A stretch of 64,000 nt of DNA from Plumapathes pennacea (Eukaryota; Cnidaria; Anthozoa; Antipatharia; Myriopathidae). A program made the position numbers and the translations under genes. The notes beneath the pieces are model-generated. The model did not search any database and was not told where the DNA came from. It saw only the letters and a list, made by a program, of their open reading frames with translations. Location: the NCBI GenBank assembly GCA_964036295.1, contig OZ038471.1, positions 12,728,184 to 12,792,183 of the forward strand, written 5' to 3'. Within the stretch, counting starts at the first letter, position 1. Each line of letters begins with the position of its first letter. Shown one piece after another: positions 24,475 to 32,870 of the stretch.

Positions 24475-27400
24475 AAAGTATATAGAAGCCCATATCTGTA
24501 TCGCACTTTATTTTGCACGAAACAACACCACAAAATGCTTTGCGAGCCGCCTCCTGTGAAGAAAGACACTTTATTATATAGACACGAGTGTTTTACTGGA
24601 AAATATACCGTGCGTAAAATCCATACGAAACTACATCCGGGACCCGAGTGGCGTATTTTCCATATCCTCACTAGTGAGGATATCGATGACGTCATTTCCC
24701 GCTCTTGCACGGGGCCGCCAGTGCCGTGTGCAAAGCCAAACGCCGGTTGAAAATGGCAAACGAGAACGACAGATTTGTGAAGTTCTCTGAAGCCGACATA
24801 AAATTGTTCACTGAGGAGCAGGAAAATGCTAACACGAAGAAAAAAGCTACATATGACTTAAAATTATTCAAGGAGTTCCTTGCAAGTGAAGACGAAAGGT
24901 GAGAAACTCACGAAATTCCAACCACCGAGCTGCAACAGCTTGCGATGAAGTTTGTGCTTGGAGTCAGAAAGAAAAATGGCGAGGAATATGAACCATCTTC
25001 TCTCAGAGGGTTTTTGCAAAGTGTCGACCGATACCTTCGGAAGAAAGGGTATAAATTTTCCCTTCTGAACGACAAAGAATTCTGCGAGCTTCAAGATATC
25101 CTCAAGAAGAAGCAAAAGCAACTGAAATCCATTGGAAAGGGCAACAAGCCGACACGCCAAGAGCACTTCTGAACACTGTTTGGATAAACAATTGTATCTA
25201 TTTCGGCATGAGACCCGGACAAGAACAACGAGACCTGTGCTGGGGAGATTTAGAGCTCCAAACCAATGCAGACGGAGTTCGTTACGTGAAGTTTTCCACC
25301 GAGCGCTAAACAAAAACACGCACTGGCGAAAACCCAAAAAATGTAAGAGAAAGCAAGCCAAAGATGTTTGAAAACCTCGATAATCCCGAGCGCTGTCCTG
25401 TCACCACCTATTTGGCCAATAAACAACAAAGGCCGCCAGAAATGATGGACGTCGACTCTCCGTTTTATCTCGCTGTCAACACAGAAGTCCCAAAGGCAGG
25501 AAAAAAATGGTTTAAAGCTTCCCCTTTAGGAGTGAACTCACTTAGATCGATGGTGAAATACATGATGGCGGCCTCCCAAGTTCATTCAGACAAGAAATTG
25601 GTAAATCACAGCACAAGAAAGCATCTCGTCCAGAAACTTGTGGATAATAATATTCCACCAAATGAAATTGTACAAATAACTGGACATAAAAACATTAATT
25701 CTCTGAATAACTACTCAGCCATCTCGGAGAAAAGGCAGCAAGACATCTCCGCCGCTTTCTCCGGAGGCCGAAAGGAATCTTCCAGTTCCACGACGATTCC
25801 ATCTCAGAAAGTAACAGTCGATGAAACTACTATGGCAACATCGATATCTCAGCCCACTTGGCCCTGTTTTTACCACTGCCAAGTGGGAACGGTGAATATT
25901 GTCACTAATGCGGAGCAAAAAACCGGTGAGTTCAGTGAGCAACGACAGTTCAAAAGACGTTGAGTCATTATTGACAGTGACGAAAGCCAATAAACTGTCA
26001 GTTTTTATCCTTTGTATTTGAAGGCTTACATTTTATATTCGCGAGATTTTGTCTCTTATTGCCCATATCATAAGTTGTATTTGAAAACTTATTGGTGGGA
26101 TCTTGTTGAATTTTAATATTAGCCGTATTCCTTTTTGGTGAAATCTCGAACTTTGAAGTAATTATTGTCATTTTTTTCTATATAGCCGAATAGTAAAACA
26201 CTCGTGCCTGTATAATAAAAAGAAAATTACACGGCGGCTTGAAGATATGAATTTTATTTTCTCGTGGTAAAAACAATATTTTACTCACTTGCTGCGCTCG
26301 TTCGTAAAATATTGTTTTCACCACTCAAAAATAAAATCCATATCTTCGCGCCGCCGTGTAATATCCTCTATATACCGCATTTAATATGAAAGGAACTGTG
26401 ACGTGAGAAATGTGAAGGAGTGGGGGGATGGAATTAAAAACGAGGTATTTGAAATTTACCATTCACTAAAATTATTTTTCCTTCATTTCTACTTTCGCTT
26501 TTCAAAAGTGTGAAGTAGATTTGCTGTTTATTAATGGCGGTCGGCCATGTTTTTTTGAGCTCCGTTTAAAAAACTGCTCCAAGTGCTGAAACTCAGTACA
26601 TTGGAGTGAAAAACGTATCAGAACCAGAACAAAGAACGACAAAAAACACGCCTGTGCAAAGCAACTTTGTGTTGTCGCAGTGATAAAATTAGACTGGGCC
26701 CAATGGTGACGTCTAAAACAGTCAACTGAGATGCTGATAAAGTTTGTACTTTTGTTTATCATTGGGTTTACTGACCTAAACAGAGCTTCTCGTCGACAAA
26801 CCCAGCACCCTGAACTTGTATTTACTGGTAAAGAAAATGAAGCGAAAAAACCTGTGAATATTAAGCCTTAAGAAAACTTCATTTTGAGTGAAATAGGGAA
26901 ACAACAATTATACAAATCCTGAGAGAAAATCGAATCCGATGAAATTACAAATGTCAGTAATAGTATAAAGCGCCTTACTCGCTACCAAATCTGGAAATAA
27001 CCGGAAAAAAAAAAGATCGCGAATCTTATACTATCCACATAGCGTGTCCACTTTCTAATATTACTAAAACTTCCGTAATACTAAAGAAAATTCAATACCG
27101 TCGCCTGAGACCAGTCTACATCCCCCGCGGGTAGAGTTTGAATTAATGACGGGGATAAAATTTCGTTCTGACCCCTAAAAGGTACTAAAACGGGCGTGGT
27201 TGGAGCTTACTTTGACCCCTGAAAGGTACCAATAAAAGCATAACAAGAATTTAAACTTTCGATACCTTTAATTGCTATAAAGGTGATATCATGAAGCACT
27301 TTATCTCTTGCTGTTTTCAAACAAAAACAGTTCATTCGACTGACACCCGACCCCTAAACGGTACCACGCCACATAAAATTGTCAGCGTTTGATGTTAAGC

Positions 27401-30400
27401 ACCCCAAGCGGTACCAAAACCGTAATTTTGACCCCAAAGCAGTACGACGAGCATCCCCGTCCTTTCTTATGTGGGATTCCCCTTCGGGGGGAGAGGGGGG
27501 GGGGGGGGGGGGTCTACACACGCCCAACGGCACTGTTCTAAAGATAAGCGACCGTCTGCACGAGCATCTGCAGCAAAATGACCATTGTAAAAGAACTGTT
27601 CGACGTTTATCTCATGTCTGCTGTCCACCTACAGATCAATAACTTTACTTAGTCCCCATTGAACAGGTTTTCGAGAAATGTCAGAAAAATGAACAGATGC
27701 TGCTCTTTCTCAGTGAAATATTAAACGAAAGTCACAATTGGCCTTCTCAAGACACCACAGCTTCTCTTTATATGGTACATTTACGTCTGATAGAAAACTG
27801 GACAACAGAACTGGACAACGACTGCACCACTGGATTCACCTCCACGGACCTGTAAAAAACCAAAACAACGTGTGAACGGGCAGGACACGGTTTCTCAGTG
27901 GCGTCATGCTACAAAAGAGTACCCCAAAGATAGTTCCTTGGACCAGTGCTTTTCAACATTTTCATCAGCGATCTTTTTTTGTGTTGGTTGTGAATTTCCG
28001 GGTTAGAATGGTCTCCAGGAAGACTGTTCTTGGTGACTGACGTTTCGACTCCCTGAGCGGAAGTCATCTTCAGGGTCAAGTTAAGAGGTTTCGCCAGATG
28101 GCGGTATTTATGTCTCTGGTGGTTGATGTATTTGGTCCGTTATCTCGTCTTATGTTTGGTCGACGTGACTCGGTTGTGTTCTGTTATGGGTCGGTTGTTG
28201 TTCTGTTGTCCACTCAATTTGTCTATTGTTCGTTCGGTTGCGTTTCATGTCATCTATCAGTCGTTTGTAAGGTGCAGGTAATGTGTTGGCATCTGTCACC
28301 AGAGGTTTCCGTTCTAAGTTTGTGTACTAGCTTTTCGTTGGTAGTAGTTGTAGTGCTGTGGCTAATGCATTCAGCAGAGTCCCAGTTAATGTCGTGTTCA
28401 GTGTGTTTGTGGTGTTCAGAAATGTGATTTCTGATGTCGTTTCTGGTAGCTCGTTTGTGTTCAGTAAGTCTCGTGTTCAGGTTTCTACCAGTTTCACCAA
28501 TGCTACGCAGTCAGTACAAGGTATTCTGTATACTGTTCCCTATCTATCTCGAGGTTTATCTTTGGCCTACGTAAACACCGGGACAACCAACCTCAACTAA
28601 TGTCGCTCCTGGGTTCAAACCATTTTCCAATATCTTTTCTGTTTTGTCAAGGAAGCCAGTATATCAAACTATGCTGATTACAACCGACTGCACAGCGCGG
28701 GTGTGGACATCAAGTCGGCCAATGTGGTGTTGAACTCAAAACACAATTAAGTGAGTTGCGAAATGGCTCCTAACCAACAGCTTGAACCTCAACTGTTGTT
28801 GAGCATGCAAGACTTAAGAGTTCATCGGGTAAAACCAGTTCATGGGAGAGTCCAAAGATTTCGTCCAACTTTTTTATAATGTGATACTCGTGTAATAAAA
28901 GAATTTGATCGTTAGCTGGGTCTCGCACCGTCGCTTTGGAATGGTCTGTGCGTTGATCTTCATATAACTTAGTCAATTATTTGATGTATGATGAATGAGA
29001 CTTTCTAAAGTCATCGTTTGTCGGTACACTTACAAGCGGCCGGAAGTTAAATTCTAATTGAGTTATGTTTTCTATTTGTTCTGTTCGCAAGCAAAAGTTC
29101 TTTTTCATGTTTGACCGAAATGTTATTTGTATAAACAATGACAAATGCAAGAGCACTCTGCTGTGAAGAACAAAGGAGCATTGGCCCTGCCGCTAACAAC
29201 CTCGCGGTATCAGTGCTAAAGCTCTGAGATGATGCGCATATTAAACAAAATCAAGTTCAACGAACATGTCATGTTTGGAAGATAGTGTCCAAACTAACTC
29301 AAATGTAAAATGTACAAAGCCTTCCCTCGTTTCATCTATTAAAAATACAAAAATTAAACTAAAATCTTTATTTGTTGTCGAGGCGTAGGGAGCAAGAGGC
29401 TCGTGTTTAAATGTTTGACCGGTGGAATACCTGCAGAACGAAGACAGGTTGAGAAGGGAAAGACTGTTAAGTTGCCTCCCCAAACCTTCTACTACTGCCG
29501 GGCGTGGGAATTGAATCCACGACCTCCTGTGGAGCTTCATTACAGATTTAGGTCTACTAAGCCAATACTATTACTGATCTATTGTTCTAAAGTATGGCAA
29601 CGCTTTGGCATCAGAAATGCAAAAAAAAAAAAAAAAAAAAAAAGAGAGAGAGAAAAAGATTGAAATGTTAAACGAGCAAGCACTCAAATTTGTTTTTAAT
29701 GATGAAACATCGACTATACCTAGCACCTTGTACCGTAGAATCGCCCGTGCACAGTCTCTTCCTCCCTGCTTTCTGCGCGTATTCTTTCTGCAGGTATCCC
29801 TTCCCCACCCCCGTAGGTACTTTTCGTACATACTCCCCAGCAACGATAGAATGCATCGAAATGATCGTACAATTATTAGATGTAAATTTTTCCAAACCGC
29901 GGGTGTCACCTGAATTCAGCTTCCTCCCTCGATGCTTCACTCACACTGCATAGGCATCCCACCCCCTCCTTCTTAGGTTCCAAAAGACGCTTGAGAACAG
30001 AAAGACACCTGGGGTCCAACGCATGGGTTTATCGGATAGATCTAATATAGTATTGCTAATGTAGTTGTTATAATTCGTTAGAGGTGTTGGTGTTGTCTCG
30101 TGTTTTGCGATATTTTCATGTCGGCTGAGTCGTTTTAGTGTGAACCGTGTCAGTATCCGGTGAGTTTTTATTGATTTGACTGGTACTTATTCTCATCACA
30201 TACAGGGAAAATCTACAGCGACAGGGCTTTTCTGTTCGCACTGAAAAACCATTTGAATAAGCAGTTCAAGATGTTCACCTACAGAAACCAGCAAGACGCC
30301 ATATGGAGCAAGAACAACTGGGGACCAGACTTTAATGATGATCTCGCCATTCGTGATCGCTGTGACGTCAACGCTAATTCCTACTCAGACCTAGGCTTGA

Positions 30401-30510
30401 CTTACAAAGCACCAAATGGATACACCTATCAAAGTGCTGAGGCCAGAAAACTGCTCGCTGGTTCTTACAACTTCAAATGTGACGAGTACGAGGTGTTTTA
30501 CCAGAAGTAG
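13379..30510 (+). CDS. secreted discoidin (F5/8 type C) - TLDc protein, complete gene
   Basis: Five exons join without conflict: 13379-13442, 13787-14067, 14594-14777, 22555-22821 and 30206-30510. All introns are GT-AG, and the total is 1101 coding bases (366 residues plus stop). Residues 1-18 form a hydrophobic signal peptide ending ASA. An F5/8 type C domain follows (about 22-173), opening ECNQALGMQQGKI and closing LRVEIYGC. A TLDc domain fills the rest (about 177-366), with VILSG, WKLCFRASEHNYSAAAFH, GGYADKSW and a C-terminal LLAGSYNF..DEYEVFY. TLDc domains are best known in intracellular proteins linked to oxidation resistance and the V-ATPase (OXR1, NCOA7, TBC1D24). Here the signal peptide and discoidin domain imply secretion and binding to a glycan, lipid or matrix surface. 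The exact role is unknown. Confidence 0.85.
13443..13786 (+). other. intron 1 of discoidin-TLDc gene
   Basis: A 344-bp GT-AG intron with nothing else recognised. Confidence 0.7.
13787..14067 (+). CDS. exon 2: first half of discoidin domain
   Basis: The acceptor is GTTCTAG before 13787 and the donor is GTAGAT at 14068, phase 0. It encodes CNQALGMQQGKI, ITASSW, AWCSRN, YLQISL and ITGIETQG, all characteristic of F5/8 type C domains. Confidence 0.85.
14068..14593 (+). other. intron 2 of discoidin-TLDc gene
   Basis: A 526-bp AT-rich GT-AG intron with a short polypyrimidine tract before the acceptor. No repeat family was recognised. Confidence 0.7.
14594..14777 (+). CDS. exon 3: second half of discoidin domain
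   Basis: The acceptor is CATAACAG before 14594 and the donor is GTGAGT at 14778. Read in the phase set by exon 2 it gives FQGNSHFARSSRNDF, MANAIRIYP and ACLRVEIYGC, completing the domain with its closing Cys. The longer open frame here is a different phase and is not the real product. Confidence 0.85.
15112..15256 (+). mobile_element. short Helitron-like element (copy 1)
   Basis: Starts TCCTCGAGCAAAGCGAGG, which can form a 5-bp hairpin, and ends TTTCTAG. It lies between A and T, as Helitrons do. It shares both termini with 22844-24366 and, reversed, 61630-61811, while sequence outside the termini differs in the long copy. Confidence 0.5.
15330..15665. mobile_element. R-family element (copy 2)
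   Basis: Opens CGGGGAGTACTCATCATAAT and closes near GGCATAGTACTC, with repeated CCCTATTTCAGACC phrases inside. It is nearly the same as 61190-61562 and more distant from 10530-10890. Confidence 0.6.
15666..16446. other. intronic sequence without recognised gene
   Basis: A 124-codon frame at 15850-16224 has no recognisable domain and lies inside intron 3 of the discoidin-TLDc gene. It is recorded but not called a gene. Confidence 0.35.
16450..16784. mobile_element. PIF/Harbinger-type MITE
   Basis: A 335-bp element with perfect 44-bp terminal inverted repeats (16450-16493 and 16741-16784) beginning GGCCCCGTCCACACTACGCC, flanked by the 3-bp duplication TTA. TWA target duplications are the rule for PIF/Harbinger. 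There is no coding capacity. Confidence 0.8.
16788..17300. other. intronic sequence, nothing recognised
   Basis: Short open frames without domain signatures lie between the MITE and the Y element. Confidence 0.4.
18547..18570. repeat. poly(A) tract inside Y
   Basis: A run of about 24 A. The same position in copy B is a poly(T) run at 59731-59759 in the opposite orientation, so the tract is part of the Y element. Confidence 0.8.
19038..19484 (-). CDS. Arg/Glu/Gln-rich ORF of Y element, copy A (148 aa)
   Basis: An intact 148-codon frame starting MNQTKNQTEHSHE. It is highly charged, with repeated RREQ, QEREQRMKADREQ and RRREQRL stretches likely to be alpha-helical. Copy B at 54346-54795 encodes the same protein with about ten substitutions and one 3-base indel, so the frame is preserved. 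The QREQRL-type repeats resemble the N-terminal region of some animal Helitron or PIF1-helicase ORFs, but no catalytic domain follows. Function is unknown. Confidence 0.5.
   Translation of the reverse strand: MNQTKNQTEHSHEKKQVRLQKRREQDILRRTRETSGVTESTSRNELRRQTRKENSALQPPGASYAEASPSQTAQEREQRMKADREQAASRRHNETSGETARRLHAQNEANNRRREQRLSLVEGFLSKNGASRGNNICLAVDGLTLTTR
19600..19813. repeat. W hairpin repeat (copy 1)
   Basis: Tandem units of about 48 bp, each carrying a perfect G/C hairpin: CCCCGCGTAGCGGGG at 19680-19694 and CCCCGCTGCGCGGGG at 19728-19742. Both follow ATTCTGTTCCGATGTTTT-type spacer. A third hairpin, CCCACGCAGGGCGTGGG, lies at 19797-19813. The block matches 38325-38549. Confidence 0.7.
19814..21578. 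other. intronic sequence, nothing recognised
   Basis: About 1.8 kb of intron 3. Open frames (for example 20141-20455) show no domain signatures. Confidence 0.35.
21579..22043. mobile_element. foldback/MITE-like element with 26-bp inverted ends
   Basis: ATCAATAAGAGGACAGACAC followed by ATAAAA at the left (from 21581) is matched by its reverse complement at the right (to 22043), with about 410 bp between. No clear target duplication was seen. Confidence 0.5.
22044..22554. other. intronic sequence before exon 4
   Basis: Contains short repeats of the AAATTGC type near 22240-22380. No gene seen. Confidence 0.35.
22555..22821 (+). CDS. exon 4: first half of TLDc domain
   Basis: The acceptor is TTATTTCACAG before 22555 and the donor is GTGAGT at 22822, phase 1 on both sides. 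It encodes DSVILSG, LCFRASEHNYSAAAFHTSC and VGIYVFGGYADKSWD, matching the N-terminal half of TLDc. Confidence 0.85.
22949..22986. repeat. (GTCA)n microsatellite
   Basis: CTGTCAGTCAGTCAGTCAGT repeats with one GTTT interruption. Shorter versions sit at the same place in the other Helitron-like copies. Confidence 0.8.
23151..23603 (+). pseudogene. Arg/Gln-rich ORF with repeated QREQRLNANR motif, one stop
   Basis: ATG at 23151 opens MENLTEKLETQQSREAP, followed by a TAA at 23256-23258, then the same frame continues to 23601. The second part contains alternating blocks near QKRHEQK..TQT and PQREQRLNANR that repeat at about 44 residues. The composition and repeats resemble the ORF of element Y. No catalytic domain is seen, so only the N-terminal part of a larger protein may remain. 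Confidence 0.45.
24446..24471. repeat. poly(A) tract
   Basis: About 25 A with one later G, next to the left end of the tyrosine recombinase element. Confidence 0.8.
24571..26218 (+). mobile_element. tyrosine-recombinase (Crypton-like) element between 27-bp inverted repeats
   Basis: Inverted repeats at 24571-24597 and 26192-26218 agree at 25 of 27 positions and share ACACGAGTGTTTTACT-type sequence. They bracket a single degenerate recombinase gene. Cryptons are known as tyrosine-recombinase elements usually without inverted ends, so the pairing is unusual. It could mean that the gene was picked up by another element. Confidence 0.55.
24753..25963 (+). pseudogene. tyrosine recombinase, DUF3504/KIAA1958-like, degenerate
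   Basis: ATG at 24753 starts MANENDRFVKFSEADIKLF. A SAM-like N-terminal domain follows (ATYDLKLFKEFL, LRGFLQSVDRYLRKKGY). The catalytic half reads FGMRPGQEQRDLCWGD (first Arg), NHSTRK (the H-x-x-R box), ITGHKN (His) and NNYSAI (likely Tyr). There is a TGA at 24900, a frame change with loss of sequence near 25150-25160, and a TAA at 25307. Each leaves homology on both sides, so this is a pseudogene. It lies in intron 4 of the discoidin-TLDc gene. The family is known from Cryptons and domesticated vertebrate relatives. Confidence 0.7.
26226..26362. repeat. 137-bp foldback beginning ATTACACGGCGG
   Basis: Arms of about 58 bp pair imperfectly around a centre near 26294 and end in ATTACACGGCGG and CCGCCGTGTAAT. 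It abuts the right inverted repeat of the recombinase element and contains an AATATTTTAC/GTAAAATATT core. Confidence 0.65.
26363..27124. other. intronic sequence, nothing recognised
   Basis: AT-rich; no domain-bearing frame. Confidence 0.35.
27125..27515. repeat. dispersed repeat with CCCCTAAAAGGTAC-type modules
   Basis: GACCCCTAAAAGGTACTA and close variants recur near 27170, 27217, 27347 and 27398, ending at a G-rich tract of 18 G (27495-27512). The modules are separated by unrelated sequence, so this is not a simple tandem array. Confidence 0.5.
27978..28570 (-). mobile_element. Penelope-like retroelement, 3' fragment
   Basis: On the minus strand the left part encodes a GIY-YIG-type sequence like that of the copy at 31207-31935 (VYRIPCTDC, ETGRNL, RLTEHKR). 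It is followed by a 3' region with CCTGAAGATGACTTCC and GTCGAAACGTCAGTC, a signature often found in Penelope-like tails. Frames are broken. Confidence 0.6.
28571..29460. other. intronic sequence, nothing recognised
   Basis: Short frames only; no repeat family identified. Confidence 0.35.
29495..29575 (-). tRNA. tRNA-like sequence, probably a SINE head or tRNA pseudogene
   Basis: On the minus strand an A-box-like TGGCTTAGTAG (29554-29564) is followed about 36 bp later by a B-box-like GGATTCAATTC (29508-29518). The spacing is right for a type 2 pol III promoter. No clean acceptor stem or full cloverleaf could be drawn, so a functional tRNA is unlikely. Confidence 0.3.
29618..29656. repeat. poly(A) and GA-rich tract
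   Basis: About 25 A followed by GAGAGAGAGAAAAAG. Confidence 0.8.
30206..30510 (+). CDS. exon 5: second half of TLDc domain and stop
   Basis: The acceptor is ACATACAG before 30206. It encodes AFLFALKNH, an Asp/Asn-rich loop (GPDFNDDLAIRDRCDVNANSY), GYTYQSAEARKLLAGSYNF and EVFYQK, then TAG. This is the conserved end of TLDc domains. Confidence 0.85.
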
Positions 30511-30854
30511 TTTGTCTGCAAACAGCTTAGTTTTAGACAAACCATTAAACCAACCACGCAACAAGCGAAATGTAGACACAGCTGCAGCAGGTTTTCACAT
30601 CAAATTTCATAGATTACTTAATTTGGTAATTTTTCTAATACTTTATCTTATACAGGGAGTTACTTGTTCTCGTTTTTTCATAAGTTATATCATCAGCATC
30701 AGTCATTTACGAGCCTAGTGTCCACCATCTCCCTTCCCCAGGGGGTATTAGAGCGCTTTTTGCCTCCTTTCAAGTTGGATCATTGCAAATCTGGCTTGAC
30801 TATTGGGATATTTGAGGTGGGTAAAAATAGTGGGTTTTGTTAATTTGCAAGAAT

Positions 30855-30860
30855 AATAAA
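30855..30860 (+). terminator. candidate polyadenylation signal (AATAAA)
   Basis: The AATAAA lies 345 bp after the TLDc stop codon. It is a possible 3' end for the gene. Confidence 0.3.
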
Positions 30861-31206
30861 AAGAAAATTTGTACGGTACGGTACGGTATAGTACGGTTTT
30901 GATTTCACTCCCAAGAGTAGTCAACTTCAATTTTTCATACTCAGTTTCTCGTCAAAGATATATCATACTGTATGGAGAACTTGTCTTTCAATACCGGTTG
31001 CTTAGATGAAAACTGATTAAACTATGATTTTGTTTTTGTTTTTGCTTTGCATTATTATTACGTTTTCTTCTAAAATGCGTTTGGAGAATTTGGATTTTGA
31101 GCGTAGGAGTGATCCCAGGTGTACTGTAGCTGATAATTTACAAACGTGATTATGATAGAAGAGAGAAGAAAGCTTCAAGTGCCCTTTATATTTCATATTT
31201 AAACGT
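30861..31206. other. 3' flank of discoidin-TLDc gene
   Basis: Contains a short GGTAC tandem repeat at 30873-30899. No gene. Confidence 0.4.
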
Positions 31207-31935
31207 TGAAAACAAGACGCTGTCGAAGGACGTGCTTAAGTCATACAGTTCACTAAGGAAATCGAATCTAACGGAAAACTTCCGTTCTTAGATTGCCTCG
31301 TGAGCCACGACAACGACAGGCTACGAACAACAGTTTACAGAAAACCAACGCACACTGACAGACTACTAGACCAGACTTCCTACAACCCTACTTCACACAA
31401 AGCAACCACGATCAATCAAAACGCTGACGAAACGAGCGCAACTACTTTGTGACTCTCCCGACCACTTACTTAACGAGACCCGACACCTGGAACGTGTTTT
31501 CCAGAAGAACGACTACAACCCAAACTTTGTCAAACGCAACACTCACAAGAACATCGAACCCAACCAAACCACCGACAACGAAACCACTTATGACACAACT
31601 CCAGTGATCTTGGCCACACTACCGTACATCAGAGGCACCTTTGAAACGATAGCACATTCTACGACCCTACAACATCCGGATAGCCCACAAACCCATCACG
31701 ACTCTACGAGACTTACTGACCAACGTAAAGGACAAAGACAAACCTATCAACAGACAGGGAACAGTGTAGAGACTTACCTTGTACTGACTGCGAAGCCACC
31801 TACATCGGTGAAACTGGCAGAAACCTGAACATAAGACTTACTGAACACAAACGAGCTACCAGAAACGGCGACATCAGAAATCACTTTTCTGAGCACCACC
31901 GACAGACTGAACATGACATTAATTGGGACTTGCAT
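31207..31935 (+). mobile_element. Penelope-like retroelement, RT end plus GIY-YIG endonuclease, degenerate
   Basis: Reading across frames gives the end of a reverse transcriptase (LPFLDCLVSHDNDRLRTTVY, RKPTHTDRLLDQTSYNP), a linker, and a GIY-YIG-like module (PCTDCEATYIGETGRNLNIR). RT followed by GIY-YIG is the defining order of Penelope-like elements. Frameshifts separate the parts, and the 5' half is absent. It faces the fragment at 27978-28570 in the opposite orientation. Confidence 0.7.
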
Positions 31936-31954
31936 TCATCAGTTTGTCTGTAAT

Positions 31955-32870
31955 ATAGCATTTGACTAGATGTATTTGTTACAAGGAGTTTGTATTTGAT
32001 GTATATTACCACGTAAATGCAGACGACTCTGTTGCCTAAGGAAAATTACATAGAATATATCATTTTGCATTAGTGTCTTAAGTAGGGTGCAATTTTTGGT
32101 TCAGTCTTGAACAGGATTACAACTTAGAAAGGGTAAAATACATATATATTTTTGTGTCTTGAGTAGAGTTTGATATGGTGAGCGGTACCTCCCTACCCGA
32201 TTTACCGTTGAGTACCCTCTCCCCCAGGCAAATGGTGTCTTTTCAACTCTTTAGGCTGGTTTACACATATGACATATAAGCATAAGCACAAGCACAAACA
32301 TATAAGCATGAGCATAAACGACAGGAGAGCCACAGTGTGACATAAGCATAACTAGGTAAGAAAATATTTTATGCTAATATGTTGCACTGTAACTTTTTTG
32401 TCATTTATGCTTATGCTTGCACTTATGCTTATGTTCTTGTCGTACATGTAAACTAGTCCTATCAGCTCACAAATAGCTACATGTTGCTGTTTGCATCAGA
32501 TGCTACTTTTTTATTTTTTGAATGTCATTCATTGATGCATTACCCATATTTTTCTCTTTTCTGAAGATCTTTTGGATGAAGCTTTGGAGTCCTGTGTTGA
32601 CATGAGTGGCAATGACAAATAAAACATTGTTCCTGGGATTCCAGAATGTCAGCATTGTCAAATAACTGGGACAACTGCCAAGAGGAATATTGTTTCCAAA
32701 CATGATTAAAATGAAATGAGAATGAAGAACTTATCCGAACTCTGTAAGAATTTTAGGCTTTTGTGCAATATAGGACTGCACTTTATTTGTTTGTACATTG
32801 ACTCAGTATAAAAGGAAAATCTATACTTGCCTTGTATTTTAAGTGGGTGCTGTCATGCCTGACTCACAAA
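31955..32870 (+). repeat. dispersed repeat Q (copy 1), inverted relative to 36555-36918
   Basis: Two blocks, 31955-32105 and 32710-32870, match the reverse complement of 36555-36918. The 32106-32709 segment is absent from the second copy and contains a MITE-like foldback. Shared phrases include TGTTGCCTAAGGAAAATTAC and AGTGGGTGCTGTCATGCC. Confidence 0.65.
32262..32461. mobile_element. foldback/MITE with ATAAGC-rich arms
   Basis: TTAGGCTGGTTTACA at the left is matched by TGTAAACTAGTCCTA at the right. Inside, ATAAGCATAAGCACAAGC on one arm is answered by GCTTATGCTTGCACTTATGC on the other. It is absent from the other Q copy. Confidence 0.55.

Noticed and set aside
24897..24906. AAGGTGAGA as a splice donor in the recombinase gene
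   Set aside because: Homology continues in the same frame directly after the TGA, so a point mutation to stop is simpler than an intron.
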